DNA of 23,332 nt, from positions 1-23,332 of IMG/VR virus record IMGVR_UViG_3300027747_000070, one strand, 5' to 3'. Made by a program: the position numbers and the translations under genes. The notes beneath the pieces are model-generated. The model made no database searches. It saw nothing but the letters and a program-made list of their open reading frames with translations, and was not told where the DNA came from. Of the stretch, positions 1 through 6,959 are shown in pieces. Numbering within the stretch: position 1 is the first letter of the stretch; every line of letters begins with the position of its first letter. This DNA comes from a virus.

Positions 1-872
1 TGTATTGATTCTTGCCATATAAAAATATTATAATTTTTATCAATCATTTTATACATGCGTTTTACTATTTCTTTATTTCTAGGTTCATTATCAAAAATAT
101 ATGTTACATTTTCTGGACTAACTTTTAATATCAAGTCAGCGCCTGCGGCCGCTAAACAATTATCTATAAACAGACTATCAATTGGTCCTTCAGTAATGTA
201 AATATGTTTTTGAAAATTTACTCTTTCTAAACCATATACCTTTTGTTTAGTTTCGTCAAGCTTAATTGTTAAATATTTTGGTTGTTCTTTACCAAACGCT
301 CTACCTTGAATTGCAAATAAATTACCAGTTGTATCATAGAAAGGTATTATCAATCTTGGATGTTCACCTTTAAAATTATTAAATGTATCTGGCTTTATCT
401 TATTAACTAAAGACATAAATTCATCTGTATAGTAAAGTATATCGAAAAACTTATCTGGTATTTTTCTTTTAATAATATATTTTTTGGCTGGGTGTTTATC
501 AGGTAATTCTGATATTGTAGGTAATTCTTCTACAATATTAATCTCTTTAAATACTGGTGGTTTAAAATTAAAGTTTGGTTTAGGTGTTGCTGGTGCTGAT
601 CCTTTATATCTTTCTAATACAAATTCATCATGCAATTTAGTATCTATAAACTTAATAAAATTGGCCAGGTTTTGACCCATACCACAGTTATGACATTTAA
701 AGAACATATCATTTTTAACTCTATAAAAATATGCTCTTGCTTTACTTTTATTTTTTTGAGAATCTCCACAATGTGGACATCTAAAATTAAATAAATTGTC
801 GTTCTTTCTTTTGAACTTACTCAACCTGGACGATAATAAATTAATAAATTTTAAATCAATATAAGATGACAT
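1..872 (-). CDS. 61: DNA primase, T4 gp61-like (3' part beyond window)
   Basis: DnaG-type primase that would make RNA primers with the gp41 helicase. About 290 codons are visible from ATG at 872; the gene runs off the left edge. The N-terminus has a zinc-ribbon pattern, CPHCG near residue 33 and CHNCG near residue 60. Further in lies a Toprim segment with the motif ITEGPIDS and, after it, FDNEPRN, which matches the T4 gp61 arrangement of an EGxxD glutamate and a following acidic site. A NotI-type GCGGCCGC falls in the Ala-Ala-Ala codons near 147. No Shine-Dalgarno precedes the ATG, and the predicted promoter places the transcript start only a few bases upstream, so the message may be nearly leaderless. 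Family assignment is confident. Confidence 0.93.
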   Translation of the reverse strand, partial: MSSYIDLKFINLLSSRLSKFKRKNDNLFNFRCPHCGDSQKNKSKARAYFYRVKNDMFFKCHNCGMGQNLANFIKFIDTKLHDEFVLERYKGSAPATPKPNFNFKPPVFKEINIVEELPTISELPDKHPAKKYIIKRKIPDKFFDILYYTDEFMSLVNKIKPDTFNNFKGEHPRLIIPFYDTTGNLFAIQGRAFGKEQPKYLTIKLDETKQKVYGLERVNFQKHIYITEGPIDSLFIDNCLAAAGADLILKVSPENVTYIFDNEPRNKEIVKRMYKMIDKNYNIFIWQESI

Positions 873-884
873 AACACAAGAACT

Positions 885-913
885 AATATACTATAGTTTG
901 TGTTGTTTGTCAA
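885..913 (-). promoter_or_regulatory. sigma70-type promoter for primase
   Basis: On the minus strand TTGACA (913-908), then exactly 17 bases, then TATATT (890-885). The -35 is consensus and the -10 differs at one position. It lies in the only gap (873-922) between the primase and the gene upstream. The predicted start near 878 is about 6 bases from the primase ATG at 872. It is likely an early promoter read by unmodified host polymerase. Confidence 0.7.
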
Positions 914-922
914 CCTATTTTA

Positions 923-1348
923 TTAACCGAATATACTTAATAGTTTATTGAAATCTTTTGTTATTAAAAATATAACTACAATGGCCGCACCTAAAAGAAT
1001 CCATCTGGCCTTTTCAAGCATACTAACTCTACTGCCTATATCATTTCGTAATGCTTTTATCTCTGTAAGCAATCTTCGTTCAACTTGATTAATTTCTCTT
1101 TGCAATTCTCTATAGACATTATCAATTTCATCCGCTCTATCTTTAATCTTTTCAAATATAATTGCGTCTGTTTTTTCTTGTCTTTCAATCTTTTCTTCAT
1201 GCACGGCCAACATAGATTTAATGCAAGAAGAAACATCAGTTAATTTCTCAATAGCCGTATCTAAACGATTATTGATGCCACTAATGTTTTCAAGGTCTTT
1301 TTTAACGCCTTCTAACTCTACTCTTATATCTAAGTTGTCGTTTTCCAT
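923..1348 (-). CDS. tail-anchored coiled-coil membrane protein, unknown function
   Basis: A 141-aa protein with no family I recognise. Residues 1 to about 112 are charged and heptad-like (long coiled coil, rich in Glu, Lys, Arg, Ile and Leu). A single hydrophobic segment near residues 116-132 (WILLGAAIVVIFLI) is followed by a short tail ending LSIFG, so it looks C-terminally anchored with the coil in the cytoplasm or periplasm. It starts 3 bases after the stop of the next small membrane protein (1352-1588) and is the last gene of the envelope cassette. The setting next to a holin-like gene makes a lysis or spanin-like role possible, but no lipobox is present and this is only inference. Confidence 0.8.
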   Translation of the reverse strand: MENDNLDIRVELEGVKKDLENISGINNRLDTAIEKLTDVSSCIKSMLAVHEEKIERQEKTDAIIFEKIKDRADEIDNVYRELQREINQVERRLLTEIKALRNDIGSRVSMLEKARWILLGAAIVVIFLITKDFNKLLSIFG

Positions 1349-1351
1349 TTA

Positions 1352-1588
1352 TTATCTTGCTAACGGATTAGAATTTAATGCTCTTAATTCTTTAATTTGA
1401 ACTTTTAATAGTTCAACTTCTTTTTGAACTAATGCTAATTCTTGTTTAACTTGACTTGCTTTTGATGGATCTATACTATCTATCTTAGACATAATTTCTC
1501 CATATTTAATGAAGCCTCCACCAATTGCGCCAACGATTGCAACTGTAGCAATTATTTCCTTGAGATTATCTTTAATTTTTCCTATCAT
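1352..1588 (-). CDS. small membrane protein with coiled coil
   Basis: A 78-aa protein. An N-terminal transmembrane helix (residues about 10-29, IIATVAIVGAIGGGFIKYG) is followed by a charged heptad region (about 40-70). It has no recognisable family. It sits between the large exported protein and the tail-anchored coiled-coil protein, with gaps of 3 bases on each side, so all three are cotranscribed. The shape (one helix plus coiled coil) fits a phage membrane accessory such as a holin partner or inner-membrane spanin, but nothing in the sequence proves that. Confidence 0.75.
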   Translation of the reverse strand: MIGKIKDNLKEIIATVAIVGAIGGGFIKYGEIMSKIDSIDPSKASQVKQELALVQKEVELLKVQIKELRALNSNPLAR

Positions 1589-1591
1589 AAA

Positions 1592-3685
1592 TTATCCTTT
1601 TTTTATTCCTTTTTTTAACATTTCAATTTCTAATATAATACTGTTTTGTTCATCTTCAATCTCCTTTAAGAGACGTTGTTTTACAGCAATAGGGTCTTTA
1701 ATTATATACGCCGATAATGTAGCGTCTTTGTATATTTGTTGCTGTGATATATTTATCTGTTTGTAGAAGTCTGAATTAGGTATTCCAACCATTGTTTTAC
1801 CGTCTTGTAATCTTTTGTTTTCATATGACGATAAATCAGCTGCACTTGCTTTCATACCATCTAGTTTTATATCTTGTATTGCCCTTGTTCTTTCGCTTAC
1901 CGTCATTAATGTTCTATCAACTTTTGCCAATTCAGACTTTATTTTTGCATCTATGCTTGCTGATTTGGCATCTGCCTTGGCATCTCCAGTAGAAGTAATC
2001 CCCGCTGAAGTTGATGTAGTCTTTGAATCTGATACACTTTTTTCATTAGTCGTCTGCGTCTGCGATCCTTCTGTTTTCGCACTTTGAGTTGTTCCAGGCT
2101 GAGCTGCTGGAGCTTGCGTTGTTTGTGTTGGCGAATCTGTTGTCTTACTAGTTGTCGTATTCTGTGGACCTGACGTAGTGTTAGCATTTGTTCCTCCTGT
2201 TGTTGTATCATTAGAAGTAGTAGAAGCGGTTTTTGTCGGTGCTGCGGACATTGGTCCGTCAGCTGTAGAAACTGTTTTAGTTGGCGCCGGTGTTGTGGAC
2301 ATTGGTCCATCTGTCGTGGAAGTTGTTGCAACTGGTTTAGAAGTATCTAGTGTATTATTTGAAGTTGCTGTTGCACCTGGTGCAATGTAAGTAAATTTAC
2401 CTGGACCTAATGAACCATCTCCTGCTGTAATACCTTTTGATGCTAGAGATGCTTTATCGTCATTGGTGCCTACATAACCTCCTGTAGATTTACCATCAGC
2501 ACCAAATAAATTTGATATAGGTCCTGTAAAATTTGCAAGTGGAGGAGGTGGTGCCATCATAGGACCTGAGAATGCCATAGGATCACCAAATGTTGCAATT
2601 CCTAATTTTTCATTTTGTTGTTGCATAATTGGTGCAGTTAAAAATTTATCAAACGATACTGGCGGAAGTGTACTAATTACAAAATCAGGATTAGCAGAAA
2701 TTGATTTATCTGTTATTAAAAAAGGCAAATTTTGTAATGATGTGGGTGCATAATTTAATGACGTTAAATCTGGAGGACAAGTTGATGGAGTATTTTGCCA
2801 ACATAAAACAACTGCTGTATTAGTTACAAGTACTGAACTTATATTTTGATCAACATAGTTATAAGAAATACTAAGACTAGGTGATGCAACATCAACACCA
2901 CTAAAATTATTACTTGACGAACCAAAATCAAATCTTAACTTTGATTGATAACCTAATGTTAATTGAGAAGTACCGTCATAATTTGTTTTTTGACCTATAA
3001 TAATATTATCTAATGGTCTATCAATAAAGCCTGCAATATTTCCTGCGCCATTACCACTAGGTATTCCATTACTAGACATACTTCTATTTTGTGTGATGAT
3101 TTCTCCTGTATCTAAGTTAGTAACTGATTGTGATATTGTTAATCCCATAGGATTAGAAAACCAAAAATCTGTTTTAGCAGATGCTGATTGAGTAAATCCA
3201 TAGGCTTGAGATACAACATTTATTCCTAATCCTGTTAATGGTGCTGATGTTTCAGCATAAGAAGTTGTGCCTTTACCTGTTAAATAGTTACAACCCATAT
3301 CACTAGTTCCGCCTGTTACGTTTGTTCCTGTCCATACCGGTGAACCACCTATTGTACTACAAAAATTATAATTCGCTAATACATTACCTGTGTTTTGATT
3401 ATTTGTAATTGAAGTATTTACAGTAGTAACTTGATTTAAAGAACTGTAAGTAATATCTCCTAAAGTTGGTGTATTAGTTTGTTTTGTTGTTGTACCTATT
3501 GGAAGTGTGGTTGTTTTTGAAGTTGTAGTTGTAGTTGAACCATTAGCATTTTGTGTAACGTATGTTGATACAGTTTTTGTATTACTTGAATTGCTTGTAT
3601 TGATTTGACCATAAGAATATCTAGCTCCTACAAGTAAACTTAGTATAAAGAAAATTGCTAATGTAATTTTATATCTATTAGTCAT
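1592..3685 (-). CDS. large exported Ser/Thr-rich protein, unknown function
   Basis: A 697-aa protein with a clear signal peptide: Lys/Arg at residues 4-6, hydrophobic core about 8-20, likely cleavage near SYG26/Q27. There is no lipobox Cys. Residues 27-70 are Thr/Ser/Asn-rich. Residues about 100-300 look beta-rich with an aromatic/Gly pattern, with cysteines at 109, 132, 295 and 303. Residues about 370-565 are low-complexity Thr/Ala/Pro/Ser, containing a near-duplicate, TDGPMSTTPAPTKTVST (458-474) and ADGPMSAAPTKTAST (475-489). The C-terminus (575-697) is helical and charged. It is predicted to be periplasmic or surface-exposed. Its ATG overlaps by one base (TAATG) the stop of a 21-aa micro-ORF with a strong ribosome site, so translation is probably coupled. 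Possible roles are envelope modification, lysis or superinfection exclusion; none can be chosen from sequence. Confidence 0.85.
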   Translation of the reverse strand: MTNRYKITLAIFFILSLLVGARYSYGQINTSNSSNTKTVSTYVTQNANGSTTTTTSKTTTLPIGTTTKQTNTPTLGDITYSSLNQVTTVNTSITNNQNTGNVLANYNFCSTIGGSPVWTGTNVTGGTSDMGCNYLTGKGTTSYAETSAPLTGLGINVVSQAYGFTQSASAKTDFWFSNPMGLTISQSVTNLDTGEIITQNRSMSSNGIPSGNGAGNIAGFIDRPLDNIIIGQKTNYDGTSQLTLGYQSKLRFDFGSSSNNFSGVDVASPSLSISYNYVDQNISSVLVTNTAVVLCWQNTPSTCPPDLTSLNYAPTSLQNLPFLITDKSISANPDFVISTLPPVSFDKFLTAPIMQQQNEKLGIATFGDPMAFSGPMMAPPPPLANFTGPISNLFGADGKSTGGYVGTNDDKASLASKGITAGDGSLGPGKFTYIAPGATATSNNTLDTSKPVATTSTTDGPMSTTPAPTKTVSTADGPMSAAPTKTASTTSNDTTTGGTNANTTSGPQNTTTSKTTDSPTQTTQAPAAQPGTTQSAKTEGSQTQTTNEKSVSDSKTTSTSAGITSTGDAKADAKSASIDAKIKSELAKVDRTLMTVSERTRAIQDIKLDGMKASAADLSSYENKRLQDGKTMVGIPNSDFYKQINISQQQIYKDATLSAYIIKDPIAVKQRLLKEIEDEQNSIILEIEMLKKGIKKG

Positions 3686-3750
3686 TAACTTTTAGTAATT
3701 ACAATATAACAACATATAGTAACAAGTATTGTTAATATTATAATATCCAT
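3685..3750 (-). CDS. 21-aa hydrophobic micro-ORF coupled to exported protein
   Basis: ATG at 3750 codes for a 21-residue peptide, MDIIILTILVTICCYIVITK plus Ser. It is nearly all Ile/Val/Leu/Thr/Cys and would form one transmembrane helix. The ribosome site is the strongest nearby: GAAAGGAGTGAGT directly before the ATG. The stop codon shares one base with the ATG of the 697-aa exported protein (TAATG), while that gene has no ribosome site of its own inside the micro-ORF. It is therefore either a real membrane micropeptide or a translational leader that feeds ribosomes into the large gene, or both. Confidence 0.7.
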   Translation of the reverse strand: MDIIILTILVTICCYIVITKS

Positions 3751-3772
3751 ACTCACTCCTTTCGGTGTTGTA

Positions 3773-4435
3773 TTAGTTAGTTTTAGGGGTATTGTTTTCT
3801 TGTTGTTTTTTTAGCAACTCTATTTTTTTAATTTCTTCTTCTTTTTGAGTTGCCTCTATTACTTTAAGTTTATCTACATATTGATTGTAGTCTGGTCTTA
3901 ACTTATCGTATTTTGCCCACTGTTGTGTAGCTTCAGCACCAATTTTACCTTCGAAAGGACATGGTGTTCCTGATTGTTCCATTGCAAAAAATACTCTAGG
4001 GTCTTGACATAGAATAGACACTGCGGCCACTTTCATGCCTAAGTCGTTTAATGTTTTAGATAGTTTAATTCTTTCACAATTCTCATCTCTGTAATAAGAA
4101 CCTCCTGAAAAACCTAAACCTACTGTTGATAGTCCTGCACTGTAACCAACAGAACATAAATCTTGTGAATAGGCAGACATGCTTGGAGCAGATGCAACCG
4201 CAGCTACTCTAGTGTCTCCTGAATATGCAGTAGAATTAGAAGTCGTTGTAGTATTTGAAGTATTACTAGAACCTGACTGGTATGTTTCAGAAGTAGAAGA
4301 AGTATAACCTCCTGTAATTGAAGTGTTACTTCCGCTTGTATTATTCTGTGTGGTACTTTGTGCTATAGCACTTGTCGAAATCACTTGCGTAAAAGCCATT
4401 ATAAAACATAATAAAAGACCTGTTAATCTTTTCAT
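3773..4435 (-). CDS. exported Ser/Thr-rich protein with conserved four-Cys C-terminal domain
   Basis: A 220-aa protein with a signal peptide (KR at 2-3, hydrophobic core 5-18, cleavage near AIA25/Q26). Residues 26-75 are almost entirely Ser, Thr, Asn and Gly. The rest is a compact domain with cysteines at 94, 120, 143 and 159, which could make two disulfides in the periplasm. The stretch around NCERIKLSKTLNDLG, SILCQDPRVF and SGTPCP has the feel of a family common in tailed phages and proteobacteria, though I cannot name it. The C-terminus (190-220) is Lys/Glu-rich. It lies directly before the 21-aa micro-ORF and the 697-aa exported protein and shares their Ser/Thr-rich style. Function is unknown. 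Confidence 0.85.
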   Translation of the reverse strand: MKRLTGLLLCFIMAFTQVISTSAIAQSTTQNNTSGSNTSITGGYTSSTSETYQSGSSNTSNTTTTSNSTAYSGDTRVAAVASAPSMSAYSQDLCSVGYSAGLSTVGLGFSGGSYYRDENCERIKLSKTLNDLGMKVAAVSILCQDPRVFFAMEQSGTPCPFEGKIGAEATQQWAKYDKLRPDYNQYVDKLKVIEATQKEEEIKKIELLKKQQENNTPKTN

Positions 4436-4453
4436 TTGTTCCTTTAATACTAC

Positions 4454-4461
4454 TATTTATT
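4454..4461 (-). promoter_or_regulatory. possible late promoter (one mismatch)
   Basis: The minus strand reads AATAAATA, one base off the T4 late octamer TATAAATA, 18 bases before the ATG of the exported four-Cys protein at 4435 and after the stop of the holin-like gene. Position is right, but AT-rich sequence gives such octamers by chance. Confidence 0.3.
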
Positions 4462-4465
4462 CATT

Positions 4466-4912
4466 CTACTTTTTCGAAAATGCTCTATTACCAAACCAGA
4501 AAGCAACAACAGCAGAAAATAGTCCTGCAGTTTCTTCGTCCCATAGTTTAGGTATTGAATCTACTACTGAAGTGCCTAATCTCAATAATGCAATTAACGC
4601 ACATACTTTTATTAAAACAAAAAGTATAAAAAAAACATATGTAATCACAGGCCTAACTGAAGCTCTCATTGTTTCAATCCAAGGACTTCCTTTTAAAGAA
4701 GCATCTTGATCATATAAACCTTTTGCTTCTTCAGCATTGGCCTGTGCTTCTATCATCTTAATGTTAAGGTCTATTCCTCTTTGCTGAAGTTCTGCTCGAA
4801 GTTTTAATTCTTCTAAGTCAGCGGCTCTTTTTGATTTTTCTTTCCACATATCGAATATGGAGGGTATGATAGATGTACCAAAACCTAATAATGTGCCTAA
4901 TAAACTTAACAT
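4466..4912 (-). CDS. 3TM holin-like protein
   Basis: A 148-aa protein with three hydrophobic segments: residues about 3-20, 88-110 and 129-142. A charged amphipathic region (24-65) separates the first two. The blocks SPWIETMRASVRPVITY (76-92) and LWDEETAGLFSAVVAFWFG (123-141) are characteristic of the GTA_holin_3TM type of phage holin, which oligomerises in the inner membrane to start lysis. Length fits the family. It has its own exact late promoter 36 bases upstream, as expected for a lysis gene. No endolysin is visible nearby. The family call rests on remembered motifs and is moderately confident. Confidence 0.72.
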   Translation of the reverse strand: MLSLLGTLLGFGTSIIPSIFDMWKEKSKRAADLEELKLRAELQQRGIDLNIKMIEAQANAEEAKGLYDQDASLKGSPWIETMRASVRPVITYVFFILFVLIKVCALIALLRLGTSVVDSIPKLWDEETAGLFSAVVAFWFGNRAFSKK

Positions 4913-4921
4913 ATAATAACC

Positions 4922-5056
4922 TTATGATCTAAACTTGTTTATAATAGTATTTATACTATTCTTTACTTTATTAACAACAGTATCCACTATTGCTGGTCTT
5001 GGAATGTACCAACCAATAACTATACCTATTGCAATTAATACTAACATTTTAATCAT
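4922..5056 (-). CDS. 44-aa small membrane protein
   Basis: ATG at 5056, preceded by AAAAAGGAGTCAAGAA, encodes 44 residues and stops at 4922. Residues 3-16 (KMLVLIAIGIVIGW) form one transmembrane helix, followed by YIPRPAI and a basic amphipathic tail ending NKFRS. No family is recognised. It fits exactly between the holin-like gene (9-base gap) and the 187-aa gene (14-base gap). The ribosome site and exact fit make it a real gene. Confidence 0.8.
   Translation of the reverse strand: MIKMLVLIAIGIVIGWYIPRPAIVDTVVNKVKNSINTIINKFRS
4948..4955 (-). promoter_or_regulatory. T4-type late promoter for holin-like gene
   Basis: Exact TATAAATA on the minus strand, 36 bases upstream of the holin-like ATG at 4912. 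It lies inside the 3' end of the 44-aa gene. T4 late transcription (gp55-type sigma with sliding clamp) uses this octamer as its only core element. Confidence 0.6.
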
Positions 5057-5070
5057 TTCTTGACTCCTTT

Positions 5071-5634
5071 TTATTTGGTTTTATCTATATAAGTCTTATA
5101 GATGTTATAAGCAGCGTTCAATTGAGTCTTAACAACTGTATCACTACTTCTTTCAGATGCTACTTTGGCTCTCTCGGCCATATTAGTAGCGGCCTGAATC
5201 TTATGAACGATAGAATGACTAGATGTTTCTATTCTTGTTACGCTTTCTCTAGCAACGTTCTCGTTTACAAACTGTAAATTTGGTATTACGTGATCTACAA
5301 CATCTTTAGTATCTTGTGTATCAGTCATTGTTGGTGTAGTATCGACTTTAGTTAGAGAATGACCTGTCATTGTTTTACCTTTGTCGTCTTTTTTATTATG
5401 GTTTTTTCTATTTAATTTGTGTTGAATGTTTTTAGAAGGCATGACGGCCATAGTACCTCTACTATCACCTGTACCTTGATTTCTTGGTGCAGTATCTCCT
5501 AAATCTGCCTCAGGTTTCATAGCATCCATACTACCAATAGAAAATCCCCCTATACCAGAAAAGTTAGCATCGTCATATTCTTTTAAATAATCTTTTGCAA
5601 ATTCTTTAAAAGATTTGAATGTTTTTTTAGTCAT
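5071..5634 (-). CDS. conserved phage protein with FKSFKEF N-terminus
   Basis: A 187-aa hydrophilic protein. The N-terminus TFKSFKEFAKDYLKEY resembles the capsid-targeting-like leaders seen in other proteins of this window, but the protease-type site (L-K-E/Y) lacks the small residue after Glu, so the match is partial. Residues about 25-85 are Gly/Asp/Asn-rich and probably disordered, with basic KLNRKNHNKK near 73-82. Residues 115-187 are predicted helical. Its ATG shares one base with the stop of the 162-aa gene upstream (TAATG), so the two are coupled. Function is unknown; a virion or prohead-core role is possible. Confidence 0.78.
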   Translation of the reverse strand: MTKKTFKSFKEFAKDYLKEYDDANFSGIGGFSIGSMDAMKPEADLGDTAPRNQGTGDSRGTMAVMPSKNIQHKLNRKNHNKKDDKGKTMTGHSLTKVDTTPTMTDTQDTKDVVDHVIPNLQFVNENVARESVTRIETSSHSIVHKIQAATNMAERAKVASERSSDTVVKTQLNAAYNIYKTYIDKTK

Positions 5635-6122
5635 TATTTTATGTTATATTTTTCTTTGAATGATTTTTTAGGTTCTTCTTTAACCATTTTAATTTCTGAT
5701 TGTTTAGGTGCGTTCATATTATCTATGAATAAATCTGTTTTATCTAAACTATCTAATACTTGTTTTAGCATAACGTTATTGTTATCGGTATTTTCTTGAA
5801 CTTTTCTTTTCAACATACCCATAACTGGATTCTTTTTCTTTTTTCTAAGACCAAAACCTTGGCCTGTTATATTGTCTTTAGGTTGGACACCAGGCTCACC
5901 AGCAGGTCCTACACCAACACCTGCAATTGCTCCACCACCTACATTATTTGTTGGAGCTGACCCCATCATACCAGCAGCGCCGTCATCTTCTTTTACTAAC
6001 ATTCCACTATTATCTATTTTATAATTTAATGGTATTGGTTTACATTTTTGATCTGTATAGCAATAATATTCTCCTGCTTTACAAGTTTGATTGGTTTCTC
6101 TAAAATTTTTAAATTTTTTCAT
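5634..6122 (-). CDS. Gly-rich phage protein with Cys-containing N-terminus
   Basis: A 162-aa protein starting MKKFKNFRETNQ, again the MK-x-FK-x-F style, but without a good protease-type site. Cysteines at 14, 21 and 27 (CKAGEYYCYTDQKC) form a small Cys cluster. Residues 57-79 hold the flexible motif APTNNVGGG / GVGVGPAGEPG, which I associate with structural or packaged proteins of marine T4-like phages. A basic patch GLRKKKK follows at 91-97. The C-terminus is charged and helical. It overlaps the gene upstream by 14 bases and the gene downstream by one base (TAATG). Function is unknown. Confidence 0.78.
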   Translation of the reverse strand: MKKFKNFRETNQTCKAGEYYCYTDQKCKPIPLNYKIDNSGMLVKEDDGAAGMMGSAPTNNVGGGAIAGVGVGPAGEPGVQPKDNITGQGFGLRKKKKNPVMGMLKRKVQENTDNNNVMLKQVLDSLDKTDLFIDNMNAPKQSEIKMVKEEPKKSFKEKYNIK

Positions 6123-6579
6123 ATTCTGATATTAATTCTCCATCTTTTTCATATACGTCTATTCCAAAACAAGTCATAAAAGGTTCTTCATTACTTTCTT
6201 TTATAACTCTCACTTCATTTAATAACTTATCATATACATTAATTTGTTTAAGATAAGATACTACTGTACTTTCTATTAAGGATTTATGCTTTTGAAGTTC
6301 TTTATTTTCTTTAAGAATAAAAGCTAATGCCACTGCAAAAGAAGATAATGAAGATCCCAACCCCATTTTTTGCAATATTCGTTTTAAATTAAAACAAAAT
6401 CTGTGTAATACTGTATAAGAATCTTTCTCTGCTTCAGTATTCAACTTATTTGCTTTTCTTAAAACTTTACCAGTACGATCAATGATGCCAAACTTATAGG
6501 CTTCTTGTTGTTCCCATGGTGTTGATATTAATTTTACTATTCTATAAGTAATTAATAAATCTACTAATCTATTTGCCAT
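6109..6579 (-). CDS. conserved hypothetical phage protein
   Basis: A 156-aa, mostly helical protein with no signal peptide. The opening MANRLVDLLITYRIVKLIS is amphipathic, followed by TPWEQQEAYKFGIID and a mid-protein hydrophobic segment near residues 78-88 (LSSFAVALAFIL). It resembles proteins seen beside structural genes in T4-like marine phages, but I cannot name a function. Its start shares one base with the stop of the 120-aa gene (TAATG), and its end overlaps the 162-aa gene by 14 bases, so it belongs to the same translationally coupled string. Confidence 0.8.
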   Translation of the reverse strand: MANRLVDLLITYRIVKLISTPWEQQEAYKFGIIDRTGKVLRKANKLNTEAEKDSYTVLHRFCFNLKRILQKMGLGSSLSSFAVALAFILKENKELQKHKSLIESTVVSYLKQINVYDKLLNEVRVIKESNEEPFMTCFGIDVYEKDGELISEYEKI

Positions 6580-6941
6580 TATAGTCCTTTTAGTATTTCT
6601 AAAACTTTTTTATCGGCATCCACTTCTTGTAACTCATGTGGATACAAATAATTTAAATAATCTAAAACAGATTTCAAAGCAGGCCAAAATCGAGAATCTA
6701 ATTTATATAACAATAATGTAACTGCGGCTTCTACACCAAAAACATTTTGCAACACTATAATATGATTTACTACCAATCTAATATTTAAATCTCCAGTAAA
6801 CACGTATTTACGAAACAATCTTTTAAGATATTTAAATCTTTTCAAATCTTCGTAAAATTCTCTCTCTTGTTCCAGAGTAGGATTATCATAATTATGTTGT
6901 GCAAACAATAACCAATTTTCTTTGGTAATCTGTTTAAACAT
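6579..6941 (-). CDS. conserved hypothetical phage protein (DUF7207-like)
   Basis: A 120-aa helical protein. The block FYEDLKRFKYLKRLFRKY (29-46) followed by LNIRLVVNHIIVLQNVFG (52-69) matches my memory of a small family widespread in T4-like phages, DUF7207, whose function is unknown. The protein is rich in Leu, Tyr and Phe with no signal or membrane segment. No Shine-Dalgarno is visible. Instead, a palindrome (6943-6959) sits between the stop of the gene upstream and this ATG, which may affect translation. It is coupled to the next gene by TAATG. Confidence 0.82.
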   Translation of the reverse strand: MFKQITKENWLLFAQHNYDNPTLEQEREFYEDLKRFKYLKRLFRKYVFTGDLNIRLVVNHIIVLQNVFGVEAAVTLLLYKLDSRFWPALKSVLDYLNYLYPHELQEVDADKKVLEILKGL

Positions 6942-6942
6942 T

Positions 6943-6959
6943 GCTAATCTTAGATTAGC
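6943..6959 (-). repeat. perfect palindrome before 120-aa gene
   Basis: GCTAATCT-T-AGATTAGC, two 8-base arms around one base. As RNA it would fold as a 6-bp stem with a 5-base loop. It covers the stop codon of the 182-aa gene and ends one base before the ATG at 6941, where the ribosome site should be. It may control translation or mark a processing site. Confidence 0.5.

Noticed and set aside
140-160. GCGGCCGC as a special site in primase
   Set aside because: It is explained by Ala-Ala-Ala codons in the Toprim region; kept only as part of the GGCC observation.
1951-2331. 126-aa open frame on the minus strand, rich in Gln, Arg and Leu
   Set aside because: It lies inside the low-complexity part of the 697-aa exported protein; the frame is open only because Thr/Ala/Pro/Ser codons repeat, and its product is unnatural Q/R/L runs with no ribosome site.
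1815-2390. Plus-strand frames of 60-90 aa opposite the exported protein
   Set aside because: They mirror the Thr/Ser-rich codons of the minus-strand gene, have no ribosome sites, and no other plus-strand gene exists in the window.
1592-3685. Exported protein as a tail fibre
   Set aside because: The clear N-terminal signal peptide argues for export from the cell, not for cytoplasmic virion assembly.
4323-4709. 128-aa plus-strand frame with a hydrophobic start
   Set aside because: Spans two minus-strand genes (exported protein and holin-like protein) that have signal, membrane and family evidence; no promoter or ribosome site on the plus strand.
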